Shown here piece after piece: positions 8,398-18,548 of a stretch of DNA of 64,000 nt. Made by a program: the position numbers and the translations under genes. Location: NCBI GenBank assembly GCA_000209815.1, contig FP929036.1, positions 205,907-269,906 on the forward strand, read 5' to 3'. The notes under the pieces are model-generated. The model worked only from the letters and a program-made list of their open reading frames with translations, did not search any database and had not been told where the DNA came from. The stretch is from Butyrivibrio fibrisolvens 16/4 (GTDB lineage Bacteria; Bacillota; Clostridia; Lachnospirales; Lachnospiraceae). The stretch's first letter is position 1; each line of letters begins with the position of its first letter.

Positions 8398-9612
8398 TTA
8401 GAAAATTCTTCTGATTGCTAAAATCTTTTTGTAATTTACATTAGAGTATGTAATACCTGTTCTCTTGTTTGAAGCATGAAGAAGTGTACCATTACCAGCA
8501 TAAATACCTACGTGACCTGAGTAACATACAATATCTCCTGGCTGCATCTCATCATATGAAACACCATAACCAGCACTACGAAGAGCACTAGATGAATGAG
8601 GAAGGCTAACTCCAAATGCAGAATAACAACTCATAACAAAACCTGAGCAGTCTGTACCATTAGTAAGTGATGAACCACCGTATACATATGGATTACCAAC
8701 AAACTGTGATCCGTAAGATACAACAGAACCACCGCCTGAACCAGAAGGAGCTGAATAACTCTTTCCTGATGAACCAGATGAAGAAGATGATTTTGAAGAC
8801 TTTGAAGCGGCTGCTGTAGCCTTTCTTGCTGCTTCCTGTGCTGCCTTCTTCTCTGCTTCTTCCTTGGCAATACGTGCCTGCTCTGCGGCCTTAGATTCTG
8901 CTACTGTAAAATCAGTAGAGATATTAACATAATCTGTGCTGACGTATCCTTCACCTTCGTTACAAGTAACCTTTACCCATCCATTATCTGCATCTGACTC
9001 ATCGATAACAACAAGATCATCTCCGATAGGAAGTAAATCGATAACTGCTGAATCAGTAGAAGCAGCCTCTCTAACATGAAGAGTAGTAGTAGTAACTGTA
9101 GCAAGACGCTTTGATACCTGCTTAGCAAGTTCTTCATCATTCTGAACTACATATTCGCTCTTTACATATCCTGTAACATCACCTGAAGTGATAAGTAACC
9201 ATGTTCCATCATCTGCCTCTACAGTATCTGAAACTGTAGCTGCTGAATTATTATAAAGTTTACCAACGTATTCGCTCTCAGCTGATGCTGTCTCACGAAT
9301 GTATACATAATTATCTACCTGAGCAATAGCTATATTAGCGTATGGATTGTCTGCTGCTGCAACTGCATCAGCTCCATTATCAGCTAACTGTGTTTCTGTC
9401 GAAATGGCTGTAGCATTAGCAAGCATATCATTAACCGTAAGCTGGACACCTGCAAATGCTGTATAACTAGTAGTCTCTAAAACTCCTGTAGCACTAGATA
9501 AAGCGCTAACTCCTGAAGTAGCACTAGCCGCATCAGAAGTAAGTGATATAGCAGAAGCAACGACGCAAGCAGCGATGGTATAGCTAACGGCTTTTGTCAA
9601 TTTTATATTCAT
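8398..9612 (-). CDS. Secreted NlpC/P60 peptidoglycan hydrolase with SH3 domains
   Basis: A 404-aa exported cell-wall hydrolase. A signal peptide (residues 1 to about 29, KAVSYTIAACVVASAIS, then AASA) is followed by two bacterial SH3 domains (about 95-160, with YIRETASAESEYVGKLY, and 168-235, with LHVREAASTDSAVIDLL). A Lys/Ala/Glu-rich then Ser/Gly-rich linker (about 240-295) leads to the NlpC/P60 domain (about 298-404). The catalytic Cys is in TDCSGF, the first His in GHVGIY and the last polar residue in LLHASN. It likely cuts D-Glu/diamino-acid peptide bonds. It is a single gene with its own promoter and terminator. Confidence 0.95.
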   Translation of the reverse strand: MNIKLTKAVSYTIAACVVASAISLTSDAASATSGVSALSSATGVLETTSYTAFAGVQLTVNDMLANATAISTETQLADNGADAVAAADNPYANIAIAQVDNYVYIRETASAESEYVGKLYNNSAATVSDTVEADDGTWLLITSGDVTGYVKSEYVVQNDEELAKQVSKRLATVTTTTLHVREAASTDSAVIDLLPIGDDLVVIDESDADNGWVKVTCNEGEGYVSTDYVNISTDFTVAESKAAEQARIAKEEAEKKAAQEAARKATAAASKSSKSSSSSGSSGKSYSAPSGSGGGSVVSYGSQFVGNPYVYGGSSLTNGTDCSGFVMSCYSAFGVSLPHSSSALRSAGYGVSYDEMQPGDIVCYSGHVGIYAGNGTLLHASNKRTGITYSNVNYKKILAIRRIF

Positions 9613-9660
9613 TATGTAAGAAATCCTCCAATTTGTTACAACTTTATTACAACTTTTAAC

Positions 9661-9689
9661 ATTATATAATCTAGAATTGCTCCTGTCAA
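9661..9689 (-). promoter_or_regulatory. Near-consensus sigma-A promoter for the NlpC/P60 gene
   Basis: On the minus strand TTGACA (9684-9689) is separated by 17 bases from TATAAT (9661-9666), a perfect match to the housekeeping consensus, about 50 bases before the start codon. Strong constitutive expression is expected. Confidence 0.93.
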
Positions 9690-9765
9690 GTCCAGACTAT
9701 CCCTTGTAATTACAAGGCGTTTAAAATATTAACTGTCGTAATAATTTTGAAAAAGCTCTCTAACC

Positions 9766-10677
9766 TTAATTTTGCAAATACTTTTCTATCGAAGTAATAG
9801 CATTTGCTCCATCAGATGTAGCAGTAATAACCTGACGTAGCTGCTTAGTTCTAACATCCCCCGCAGCATAAATTCCAGGCACCGATGTCTCGCAAGTCTC
9901 ACCAGCGATGATGTAACCTGCCTCATCCTGTTTTGGCAATCCCTTAATAGAACCTGTGTTAGGAATATTGCCTACTGCAATAAATACCCCATCCAAATCA
10001 ATTCTCTCAATTTGATCTGTATTTTTGTTTTTAATGTTTATTCCTTCTACCTTATCCTGACCGATTATTTCCTCTACTGTGGAATCGAATAGGATTTGTA
10101 TCTTATCTGAAGACTTGACCTGTTCCTGAAGAACAACAGCTCCTCTGAACTCATCACGTCTATGAATCAGATAAACCTTTGAACAGAACCTAGCAAGATA
10201 AATTGCATCTTCAAGCGCAACATCTCCACCGCCCACAACTGCTACGATCTTGTCCTTAAAGAAAGCACCGTCGCAAGTAGCACAATAAGATACGCCTACA
10301 CCTGAAAGCTCTTCCTCACCTGGACACTCTAATTTCTTATTAGATGCCCCTGTGGCGATAACAACCGTTTTGGTCTCGTAGGTAGCCTTCTTTGTGATTA
10401 GCTCTTTAGTAGTGCCCTTATCTTCGATAGAAGTAACTCTGCCTCTTGCAAACTCCACCTGAAGCTTTTCACAATGTGAACGCATAGCACTAGCTAAATC
10501 CTCGCCTGAGATACCTGGCATTCCAGGGTAATTATCTATCTCGTATGTGCTAAGAATCTGTCCTCCGCTGAAGGAACTGGTATCTAAGACAAGAATATTT
10601 CTTCCTGCTCTCTTGCCGTAGATAGCCGCTGCAAGGCCCGCTGGACCTGCACCTACAACTATAACATCATAAATCAT
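9766..10677 (-). CDS. trxB: Thioredoxin-disulfide reductase
   Basis: FAD- and NADPH-dependent reduction of thioredoxin in the cytoplasm. The FAD-binding motif GAGPAGLAAAIYG is at residues 9-21. The redox-active CATC is in SYCATCDGAFF (about residue 135), followed by the NADPH motif VVGGGDVALEDA and the C-terminal FAD contact GIYAAGDVR. At 303 aa it has normal length. The gene follows ridA by 18 bases and probably shares its transcript. Confidence 0.96.
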   Translation of the reverse strand: MIYDVIVVGAGPAGLAAAIYGKRAGRNILVLDTSSFSGGQILSTYEIDNYPGMPGISGEDLASAMRSHCEKLQVEFARGRVTSIEDKGTTKELITKKATYETKTVVIATGASNKKLECPGEEELSGVGVSYCATCDGAFFKDKIVAVVGGGDVALEDAIYLARFCSKVYLIHRRDEFRGAVVLQEQVKSSDKIQILFDSTVEEIIGQDKVEGINIKNKNTDQIERIDLDGVFIAVGNIPNTGSIKGLPKQDEAGYIIAGETCETSVPGIYAAGDVRTKQLRQVITATSDGANAITSIEKYLQN

Positions 10678-10695
10678 AACTTATTCTCCAAAATC

Positions 10696-11073
10696 CTAGT
10701 TTTTAGTGGCAATAGCCTCTGCCTCTAAAAGAACATCCTTTGGGATTCTGGCAACTTCTATGCACGAACGTGCTGGGAATGGCTCTGGGAAGTATTTTGC
10801 GTATACTTCGTTGATAGCTGCAAAATCATCCATGTTCTTGATGAACACAGTAGTCTTTACAACATTAGCCATAGATGTGCCTGCTGCCTCTAAAAGAGCA
10901 GACATACTTTTGAATACTCTGTCGGCCTGAGCAGCTGCACCTTCTGGAATCACACCTGTAGCTGGATCTACAGGGATAATACCTGATGTGTATACCATAC
11001 CATTGACCTCGATAGCCTGTGAATATGGTCCAATCGCTGCCGGAGCCTTGTCGGTAGAAATGACATTTTTCAT
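10696..11073 (-). CDS. RidA-family enamine/imine deaminase
   Basis: Hydrolyses reactive enamine intermediates made by PLP enzymes such as threonine dehydratase. The 125-aa protein shows IGPYSQAIEVNGMVYTSGI near the N-terminus, and the substrate-binding Arg and Glu in PARSCIEVARIPKDVLLEAEAIA. The start ATG 11073 is chosen for its AAGGAGG ribosome site; the longer frame upstream has none. It is placed between cvfB and trxB. Confidence 0.93.
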   Translation of the reverse strand: MKNVISTDKAPAAIGPYSQAIEVNGMVYTSGIIPVDPATGVIPEGAAAQADRVFKSMSALLEAAGTSMANVVKTTVFIKNMDDFAAINEVYAKYFPEPFPARSCIEVARIPKDVLLEAEAIATKN

Positions 11074-11160
11074 ACCAATATCCTCCTTTTCTCCCATAAC
11101 TAGATTAATTATACCATGTAATTTAATCGACGGCACGACGAATTTTGCCATCGTTCAAAG

Positions 11161-11952
11161 TTATTTTCTTTCCTTATAAAGACGGCCTATTGCACGCTTA
11201 AAGGCTGCTTTTGAAAGGCCTGTCTCTCTCTTGATAACCTCTGGTGAAGCCTTCTCTGAAAATGGAAGTACACCTGCATAGCTATCGATAAGCTCTAAAA
11301 TAGCCTCAGCATCATCCTCCATCTGAACGTACGCCTTGTCTCTGATTGTAACATCACATTTACCATCTTCCTTGATGCCAGTGATGCGAACCATAATCAC
11401 ATCTCCGATGCGGTATTTAGATACATCCTCGTGACGAGGAATCATTGATGAATATTTGTCCTCTAGAGCAACAAATGTTCCAAAATCATGGCCAAACTCG
11501 TAAATGCGAGCCTCTACTTCATCACCGACCTGATATGGTGGCTTCTTTGAAAGGAGCTCATAAATACCTTTCATACTGGCACAAAGTCTTTCACTTTTAT
11601 CAATGTAGACTCTGACTAAAATCTCATCACCTTCAGAAGGCTGTCTGGTCATTTCTTTAAAAGGAAGGAATAAATCCTTTTCAAGACCCCAGTCTAAAAA
11701 TGCTCCAACCTTATTAACCTGACTAACAGAAAGGACACCATACTGACCAAGTGTAAGCTTTGGCATATTGGTAGTAGCGATAAGTCTATCCTTTGAATCC
11801 TTGTAAACAAAGGCAGTAACCTCGTCGCCTATACCTGCCCCCTCAGGAACCTGTTTTTTAGGTAGAAGCACTCTGTCCTCACCATCAGAAAGGTATACTC
11901 CGAATTCTACTTTCTTTTCTATTTTAAGCTTTTGTATTTCTCCTAGCTTCAT
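11161..11952 (-). CDS. CvfB-type RNA-binding protein with S1 domains
   Basis: A 263-aa cytoplasmic protein of the YitL/CvfB family: tandem S1-like OB folds (about residues 1-60, 65-130 and 140-210, with GQYGVLSVSQVNKVGAFLD and GEVEARIYEFG-like segments) and a C-terminal winged helix (FSEKASPEVIKRETGLSKA). Family members bind RNA and affect virulence or toxin expression in staphylococci; the role here is unknown. It overlaps the thioesterase stop codon by one base (TAATG). Confidence 0.85.
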   Translation of the reverse strand: MKLGEIQKLKIEKKVEFGVYLSDGEDRVLLPKKQVPEGAGIGDEVTAFVYKDSKDRLIATTNMPKLTLGQYGVLSVSQVNKVGAFLDWGLEKDLFLPFKEMTRQPSEGDEILVRVYIDKSERLCASMKGIYELLSKKPPYQVGDEVEARIYEFGHDFGTFVALEDKYSSMIPRHEDVSKYRIGDVIMVRITGIKEDGKCDVTIRDKAYVQMEDDAEAILELIDSYAGVLPFSEKASPEVIKRETGLSKAAFKRAIGRLYKERK

Positions 11953-12650
11953 TATTTGTACTCCACAATTGTATAAATTTCATCGTCCTTCTTTAGAACG
12001 ACCTGGTAACCTTGCTCTAATTCTACCAAATAAACCTGCAACTCATCAAATAATAGTGCAGCCTTCTTGTAATTAACTGTAATGGTAGAAAAATCTTCCC
12101 TTGGAAGAAAGCGTCTTGTCACATCTATATAATAAGAATTATTCATGTGACTATTTGTATCTAAATGTATCTCGTTTACTATAAATGTTCCTACCTGCTG
12201 GCCTTCTCCATTGTATTTTAACTTACTCCGGTTAAAGCTAAACTCTGGTCTATCAGGGTCCTCTGGATATGCCTCAATCATCTTCTCTGTAAGACGGGCA
12301 GGATGTTGATTCTTAAGATCCATCAGAACCCAAAGAGAATCCGCATAAACCAAAAGCTCGCCATTCTCTGTTTCTATAGTATAAATACGTCGTGCCAGCA
12401 TGCCTCTAACCTGATATGGATATGTCTTAATGACAATTCTTTCCATGTATTTAGGCATTCTATTGATATGGATATCGTAGGATGTAACAAACCAGCCCAG
12501 CCCCTGAGGTGCCAGATAGAAAACACCTACACCTACATCATCAGAATGAAAACAGCTGCAATCCTGTAAATAATTTACCAAATCAAAATACGTAAGATTA
12601 AGATTAGAATCTACTTCGCTATAGCTTACTCTTGAATTAAACTGATACAT
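11952..12650 (-). CDS. Acyl-ACP thioesterase
   Basis: Releases free fatty acids from acyl carrier protein. The 232-aa protein is a double hotdog of the FatA/FatB bacterial family. The first half holds SYSEVDSNLNLTYFDLVNYLQDC, and the second half the catalytic-loop segment HLDTNSHMNNSYYIDV with conserved Asn and His. Expressed immediately before cvfB with a one-base overlap. Confidence 0.88.
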   Translation of the reverse strand: MYQFNSRVSYSEVDSNLNLTYFDLVNYLQDCSCFHSDDVGVGVFYLAPQGLGWFVTSYDIHINRMPKYMERIVIKTYPYQVRGMLARRIYTIETENGELLVYADSLWVLMDLKNQHPARLTEKMIEAYPEDPDRPEFSFNRSKLKYNGEGQQVGTFIVNEIHLDTNSHMNNSYYIDVTRRFLPREDFSTITVNYKKAALLFDELQVYLVELEQGYQVVLKKDDEIYTIVEYK

Positions 12651-12685
12651 AAGAATCCTCGTTTTTACTTTACGATAAAAAAAAT

Positions 12686-12709
12686 GGACCTAAGCACTAG
12701 CTTAAGTCC
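12686..12709 (-). terminator. Terminator after tRNA-Gln
   Basis: GGACTTAAGC and GCTTAGGTCC form a 10-bp stem with one wobble, followed on the minus strand by a run of eight T residues. It ends the tRNA transcript before the thioesterase gene. Confidence 0.85.
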
Positions 12710-12717
12710 TATTGGAG

Positions 12718-12789
12718 CTGGCCCACAAGGATTCGAACCTTGAAATGACGGAGTCAGAGTCCGTTGCCTTACCATTTGGCGATGGGCCA
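12718..12789 (-). tRNA. tRNA-Gln (anticodon CUG)
   Basis: A 72-nt cloverleaf. The acceptor stem is TGGCCCA/TGGGCCA. The anticodon arm is ACGGA-CTCTGAC-TCCGT, giving anticodon CUG for CAG codons, and the T arm has GGTTCGAATCC. The discriminator is G and the 3' CCA is not encoded. It is followed by a strong terminator. Confidence 0.95.
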
Positions 12790-12887
12790 TTACTATTCGT
12801 TGCGCTGTGTTTTTGTTTCTTTACCGCGTCAACGAATGCTATTATAGGGCATAGATTTAAAAAGTGCAAGTACTTTTTTCAACTTTT

Positions 12888-13539
12888 TTAAAATTTTAAA
12901 ATTTGTCCGTTTAGAATGTCATATTTAATCTCGTCATCCCAGGTAATTACTGCATTTCCGGCGGTTTTGTCTGCGATGATAGTATTTAAATTTTCTACCA
13001 TTTCTGTTGGTGCAACGGATGAAATTTTAACATCAGCCCCAAAATCCGTATTTAAAATTGGAAGATTTTTTTCTCTTAAAACATATTCTATTTTTCCATA
13101 TCCATTATAGTCAGTTGTAATAGAACACTCTCTTCCATTTTTAGGAGAAAGAATCTGGCAATTTTTAAGGCCTTCCTGAACAGCAGCCTGATACGCGCGC
13201 ACTAGTCCGCCCGTTCCCAAAAGAACTCCTCCAAAATATCTGGTAACAACCACGACGCAATTATGAATATTCTCTCTAAGAAGAACATCTAACATAGGTC
13301 TGCCCGCAGTCTGAGCTGGCTCGCCATCATCATTACACCTTGTAATCTCGTTATTTGTGCCTATTACAAATGCAGAACAATTATGTCTGGCGTCCCAGAA
13401 TTCTTTTCTTTCCATTAATAAATTGTACCGCCTCTTCCTCGGAAGTAACCGGAGCTATATGAGCGATAAATCGAGACTTCTTTTCCTCGATTTCTCCTGT
13501 GGCGCCTTTGTAAATAATCCTAAATTCTTTCTCTGACAT
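12888..13539 (-). CDS. YigZ/IMPACT-family protein (frameshifted in this sequence)
   Basis: A 216-aa protein of the UPF0029 (YigZ/IMPACT) family, whose function in bacteria is poorly defined. Family signatures are WDARHNCSAFVIG, DDGEPAQTAGRPML and TRYFGGVLLGTGGLVRAY. The N-terminus starts at ATG 13539 with MSEKEFRIIYKGATGEIEEK and KKSRFIA. It joins the rest only if one G is removed from the GG at 13412-13413, giving QFINERKEFWDARH. The break is probably an overcalled base. The protein is divergently placed to the PBP gene. Confidence 0.85.
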
Positions 13540-13589
13540 ACTACCTTTGCCCTCTTTTTGATTCTCTTTATTATAAGGGATTATTTTGG

Positions 13590-13595
13590 TATAAT
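13590..13595 (+). promoter_or_regulatory. Extended -10 promoter of the PBP gene
   Basis: TTGGTATAAT gives a consensus TATAAT with an upstream TGG extension, 23 bases before the start. A weak -35 (TTTATT) lies 17 bases upstream. Confidence 0.65.
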
Positions 13596-13618
13596 GAAGT
13601 CTAAATTTGGAGGTTATT

Positions 13619-16200
13619 ATGAATTACGGAAAAGAAAATGCAGCTAAGCAATCAGCAAAGCTTGCAGGACGAAGCAAACGTAAGCGCCACAGTGCCGGTC
13701 TTGCTATAATTCGTATCACATTGATATGTATAGTCTCTGTCATAGTAGCAAGCGGTGTTTTTGCTTACCTCTATGCTAAAAATCTCATCGATCAATTACC
13801 AGATGTTTCTACTATAGACATCTCACCTACAGGGTATATGAGCAAGGTATACGATTCTGATGGGAATGAAATTGAGACTTTGGCATCTACTGGTGCTAAC
13901 AGAACCTACGTTACATTGGACCAGATTCCAGAAGATTTACAACACGCATTTGTTGCAATAGAAGATTCTCGTTTTTATGAGCATAACGGAATTGATCCCC
14001 AGGGTATTATAAGAGCTGGTGTTGATGGCATTTTAAGTGGTTTTCATTTTTCACAGGGTGCCAGTACTCTTACCCAACAGTTACTAAAAAACAACTATTT
14101 CACCACCTGGACATCTGAGCACACCAAGATGGACAGTATTAATCGAAAGATTCAGGAACAGTACCTGGCAGTACAACTGGAAAAGATTGTTAAAAAATCA
14201 GTCATTCTGGAGAACTACCTTAACAGTATCAACCTCGGCCAAAACACATTAGGTGTTCAGTCCGCAGCTGAAAGATACTTTAACAAGCCAGTTTCAGAGC
14301 TTACCCTTTCAGAAAGTGCTGTTATAGCTAGTATTACACAGAATCCATCAAAGTATAATCCAATTACTCATCCTGAAGAGAACGCGAAGCGTCGTAAAAA
14401 TGTCTGAATCATATGCTTGATCAGGGCTACATTACAAAAACCGAGTACGAAACAGCTCTTGCAGATGATGTGTACGATAGAATTCAGGTTCTAAACACAG
14501 AGCTTTCTACTTCTTCTACTTCATATTTTGTAGATGCTCTTACTGATGAAATCGTTGTAGATTTACAGGAAAAGCTTGGTTATTCCGAGTCTGAAGCTTA
14601 CTCATTATTATATTCAGGCGGTCTTTCAATTTACTCTACTCAGGATTCTAATATCCAGAGTATTGTAGAGGAAGAAATTAATAACACTGATAATTACAAC
14701 AAGCTTGAAAAGGTTTCTTTCTCATATCGACTTACAATTAATAAGGCTGATGGTTCTACAAAGAACTACTCTGATGTAACAATGCTTTCTTATTATCAGG
14801 CTAGCAATAAGAACTACAATCTGGAGTTTGATTCTGAGGAAGCAGCTGCAGAAGCAATAGAACAATACAAAGCAGCTGTTATGGAAGAAGGGGATGAAAT
14901 CGGTGGCGAATCAGTCACCTACACACTTCAGCCTCAGGCAGCTATGACAATCATCAATCACTCTACTGGAGAGGTTGCGGCAATGGTTGGTGGACGCGGC
15001 GACAAGACAGCAGCCAAAACACTTAATCGTGCTACTGGCATTACGCGTCAGCCGGGTTCAACATTTAAGGTTATAGCCTGCTACGCAGCCGCATTAGATG
15101 CTGGAGGAATGACTCTTGCATCTGTAGAAAATGATATGCCTACCACATACCGAGATGGAACATCTCTTAAGAATTACAACAATGCTTATCTTGGCTGGAC
15201 AAATATTCGTACAGCTATCACTCATTCCATCAACGTAGTTACTGTTGAAGTTATGGGAGACATTGGAACAAGCCTTGGTTTCCAGTACGCAAAGGACCTG
15301 GGCATCACTACTCTTACTGATGGTGATAACAACCAGGCTCTTGCACTTGGTGGTATTACAAAGGGTGTTACAAACCTTGATTTGACTACCGCTTATGCAA
15401 CTATCGCAAACGGCGGAGAATACAATAAACCAATATTCTATACTACAGTTGTTGATCATCAGGGTAATATCATTCTTGATAATAGAGATAATACTTCTGA
15501 AAGAATACTTAAACCTACCACAGCTTGGCTTCTTACCAGCGCAATGCAGGATGTTATGACATCAGGTACTGGTAAGGTTGCCAGCTTCGAAGGAATGGCT
15601 GTAGCCGGAAAATCCGGTACAACCACAAAGAATCGTGACACTGTATTTGCTGGATTTACTCCATACTATACAGGAGTTATCTGGGGCGGATATGACGATA
15701 ATACACCACAGAGCTACACAACTTACTCTAAGGTCATCTGGAAGGCGGTTATGAGCCGAATTCACAAGAATTTAGCCTATAAGAATTTCACTCAGCCTTC
15801 GGGTATAGTTACCGCTACAGTATGTAAAAAATCCGGAAAATTAGCAGTTCCTGGAGTATGTGATTGCGATCCAAGAGGTTCACAGGTTTACACCGAATAT
15901 TTTGAAGAAGGCACTGAGCCTACAGAATACTGTGACAAGCATTATCTTGGTAATGTATGTATTCAGTCACATATGTTTGCAAATTCAGAATGTCCACATT
16001 ATTCAGGCGTATTTATAATTGGAGCTGGCCCAGGTTCCCAGGATGAACCATATGGCGTTGATCCGGCCACATTCGGACAGTATTGTCCTTACCACGGTGG
16101 CGAACAGCTTCCTAACTCAGGTACCTTTGGAGGAAGCGCAGGAGGCACAACAGAGACCACTTCAGACGGAGTAAAGATTCAAGTCGTTGGTGGAGATTAA
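13619..16200 (+). CDS. Class A penicillin-binding protein (PBP1A type; frameshifted in this sequence)
   Basis: Bifunctional peptidoglycan synthase. It has a basic cytoplasmic tail, one transmembrane helix (about residues 28-50), a GT51 glycosyltransferase domain (about 65-240; EDSRFYEHNGID and GASTLTQQLLKN) and a transpeptidase domain (about 370-690). The transpeptidase shows nucleophile STFK in QPGSTFKV, SIN in HSINVV and KSGTT in AGKSGTT. A Cys-rich, Gly/Thr-rich tail follows. The start ATG 13619 has GGAGG upstream. One T is missing at about 14405: adding it turns a stop into NVLNHMLDQGYIT and yields 860 aa. It is one of the few plus-strand genes and stands alone between a promoter and a bidirectional terminator. 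Confidence 0.94.
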
Positions 16201-16216
16201 TAATAAAATTTATATA

Positions 16217-16272
16217 AGGCTACGGGAAGGCAGCGCCCATTCATAATTGCCTTCGGCAGGGCGCCCCGTGGT
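16217..16272. repeat. GC-rich branched inverted repeat between PBP and glnN
   Basis: CTACGGG pairs with CCCGTGG on the outside. Inside, GCGCCC pairs with GGGCGC and encloses a TGCC-TTC-GGCA mini-hairpin. GC content is much higher than in the surroundings. It could be a small RNA structure or a REP-like repeat; no second copy was found in the window. Confidence 0.5.
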
Positions 16273-16277
16273 AATAT

Positions 16278-16306
16278 AAAAGGACTAGTCAATGACTAGT
16301 CCTTTT
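16278..16306. terminator. Bidirectional terminator between PBP and glnN
   Basis: AAAAGGACTAGTCA and its exact complement form a 14-bp stem. The A and T ends provide a T-run in both directions, serving both convergent genes. Confidence 0.92.
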
Positions 16307-16316
16307 GTATTACATA

Positions 16317-18437
16317 TTAAACTTCAAATATCATATCGCCGTAGCTTGGCATTGGCCATTCTTCCTTATCTACAATCATCTCTAAGGCATCTACAGGACG
16401 ACGGAGGTTATCCATAGCCTTAACAACTTCCTGATGGTAGAAATTAGCTTTTTCGCAGCTAGAAGCCTTCATAGTGTAGGCCTTTTCATTAATCTCTCTA
16501 AGTGCAACAAGGGCTTCCTTTGCCTCTCTAAGATAATTAGAAAGCTTGATAAGGAGCTCCTTCTGAGTGCTAACATCTGCCTCTGGGCAAGCATCAGAAA
16601 TAGTACCTATAGATAATCCAAGCTCTGTAGCATAGCTGATTACAGCTGGAATAATCTGCTTTGAAGCCATATCAATCATTGTGCGGGCTTCAATGTTAAT
16701 AGATTTGATATACTGCTCATATTCGATTTCTGCACGAGATTCAAGCTCTACCTTTGAGAATACACCAAACTTTTCGAACATTGAAACTGTGGCATCTGTT
16801 GTAAGAGCAGGAATAGCCTCAACAAGTGAATTGATGCTTGGAAGACCTCTCTTCTTGGCTTCTGCAATCCATTCCTCACCGTAACCATTTCCATTAAATA
16901 CGATACGCTGATGCTCTGTTGCAAGCTTTTTAATCATATCGTGAACAGCAGCATCAAAATCCTTTGCCTTTTCAAGAACATCACAGGCCTCGCAAAGAGC
17001 CTCTGCCATAATTGTATTTAATACAACATTTGGCTCTCCAACCGAATCCTGTGAGCCAGGCATTCTGAACTCAAACTTATTTCCAGTGAAAGCAAATGGT
17101 GATGTACGATTTCTGTCTGTAGCGTCCTTTCTGAAATCAGGAAGTGTTCTAACGCCTGTAGCGAGCTTCTCGCCCTTCTTAGATTTTGTAGCTGTACCTG
17201 TAGAAATAAGCTGTGTAAGAACGTCCTCAAGCTGCTCTCCAAGATATACAGAGATGATAACTGGAGGTGCCTCATTGCCGCCAAGACGCTGATCGTTACC
17301 TACATCAGATGCAGACTCACGAAGGAGATCTGCGTGTCTGTCTACTGCTTTTAATACAAGACAGAGAACAAGTAGGAACTGAATATTTTCATGTGGTGAC
17401 TTTCCTGGCTCGAAAAGATTGATTCCATCATCTGTAACAAGAGACCAGTTATTGTGCTTTCCTGAACCATTAACACCACTAAATGGCTTTTCGTGAAGGA
17501 GACACTGGAGTCCATGGCGATTTGCCACCTTTCTAAGAGTCTCCATAATAATCTGATTATGATCTACTGCAACATTGCACTGTGCATAAATAGGAGCAAG
17601 CTCGTGCTGAGCAGGTGCAACCTCATTATGCTGTGTCTTTGATGAAACACCAAGTTTCCAAAGCTCAATATTAACATCACGCATATAAGCCTCGATGCGC
17701 TCTGGAATGGCACCAAAGTAATGGTCATCCATCTCCTGTCCCTTTGGAGGCATAGCGCCAAATAATGTACGTCCTGTGTACATTAAATCTTTACGTGCAA
17801 GATACATTTCACGGTCAATAAGGAAATATTCCTGCTCTGCACCAACTGAAGGTGTTACACGTTGTGAAGTAGTATTTCCAAATAATCTGAGAAGACGAAT
17901 AGCTTGCTCTGAAAGAATTTCCATAGAACGAAGAAGTGGTGTCTTCTGATCTAGGGCCTCACCTGTGTATGAGCAGAAGGCTGTAGGAATACAAAGTGTA
18001 GCCCCAGCTGCATCCTGTCGAACAAATGCTGGAGAAGTTGGGTCCCAGGCTGTGTATCCTCTAGCCTCAAATGTGGCACGTAATCCGCCTGATGGGAATG
18101 AAGAGGCATCTGGCTCTCCCTTAATTAATTCCTTACCTGAAAAGCTCATAAGAACCTTTCCTGAAGGTAATGGAGCAGAAATAAACGAATCGTGCTTTTC
18201 TGCAGTAATACCTGTAAGTGGTTGGAACCAATGTGTATAGTGGGTAGCCCCTTTTTCGATTGCCCATTCTTTCATCTCATGAGCGATAACATCTGCTGTC
18301 TCTAAATCAAGTTCTTTGCCCTCAGAGATAGTCTGCTTAAGCCTCTGGTAGGTTTTCTTTGGAAGACGCTCTTGCATAACAGTGTCGTTAAAAACATTTT
18401 CCCCAAAGATGTCCGCCACATTAAAATATTGTTCCAT
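16317..18437 (-). CDS. glnN: Glutamine synthetase type III
   Basis: ATP-dependent synthesis of glutamine from glutamate and ammonia, the main ammonium assimilation route in many gut anaerobes. At 706 aa it has the length of GSIII, far larger than GSI. Visible signatures are [12 protein letters not shown], the E-rich catalytic segments ([20 protein letters not shown]) and [10 protein letters not shown], which binds glutamate. GSIII forms a dodecamer. A ribosome site (AAAGGAT) precedes ATG 18437. It stands alone between terminators. Confidence 0.96.
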   Translation of the reverse strand: MEQYFNVADIFGENVFNDTVMQERLPKKTYQRLKQTISEGKELDLETADVIAHEMKEWAIEKGATHYTHWFQPLTGITAEKHDSFISAPLPSGKVLMSFSGKELIKGEPDASSFPSGGLRATFEARGYTAWDPTSPAFVRQDAAGATLCIPTAFCSYTGEALDQKTPLLRSMEILSEQAIRLLRLFGNTTSQRVTPSVGAEQEYFLIDREMYLARKDLMYTGRTLFGAMPPKGQEMDDHYFGAIPERIEAYMRDVNIELWKLGVSSKTQHNEVAPAQHELAPIYAQCNVAVDHNQIIMETLRKVANRHGLQCLLHEKPFSGVNGSGKHNNWSLVTDDGINLFEPGKSPHENIQFLLVLCLVLKAVDRHADLLRESASDVGNDQRLGGNEAPPVIISVYLGEQLEDVLTQLISTGTATKSKKGEKLATGVRTLPDFRKDATDRNRTSPFAFTGNKFEFRMPGSQDSVGEPNVVLNTIMAEALCEACDVLEKAKDFDAAVHDMIKKLATEHQRIVFNGNGYGEEWIAEAKKRGLPSINSLVEAIPALTTDATVSMFEKFGVFSKVELESRAEIEYEQYIKSINIEARTMIDMASKQIIPAVISYATELGLSIGTISDACPEADVSTQKELLIKLSNYLREAKEALVALREINEKAYTMKASSCEKANFYHQEVVKAMDNLRRPVDALEMIVDKEEWPMPSYGDMIFEV

Positions 18438-18468
18438 TATGTATGTATCCTTTCACTGAATATATAGA

Positions 18469-18514
18469 AATAGACAATCAGGAAGAGGTCCAAAGGCCTC
18501 GCCGATTGTCTATT
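18469..18514 (-). terminator. Hairpin terminator after fba
   Basis: AATAGACAATC and GATTGTCTATT form a perfect 11-bp stem with an inner GAGG/CCTC stem, followed on the minus strand by a T-rich tract. Confidence 0.75.
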
Positions 18515-18548
18515 CATAAAGCTCATGTAGGAGCTAAATTACTAATTC

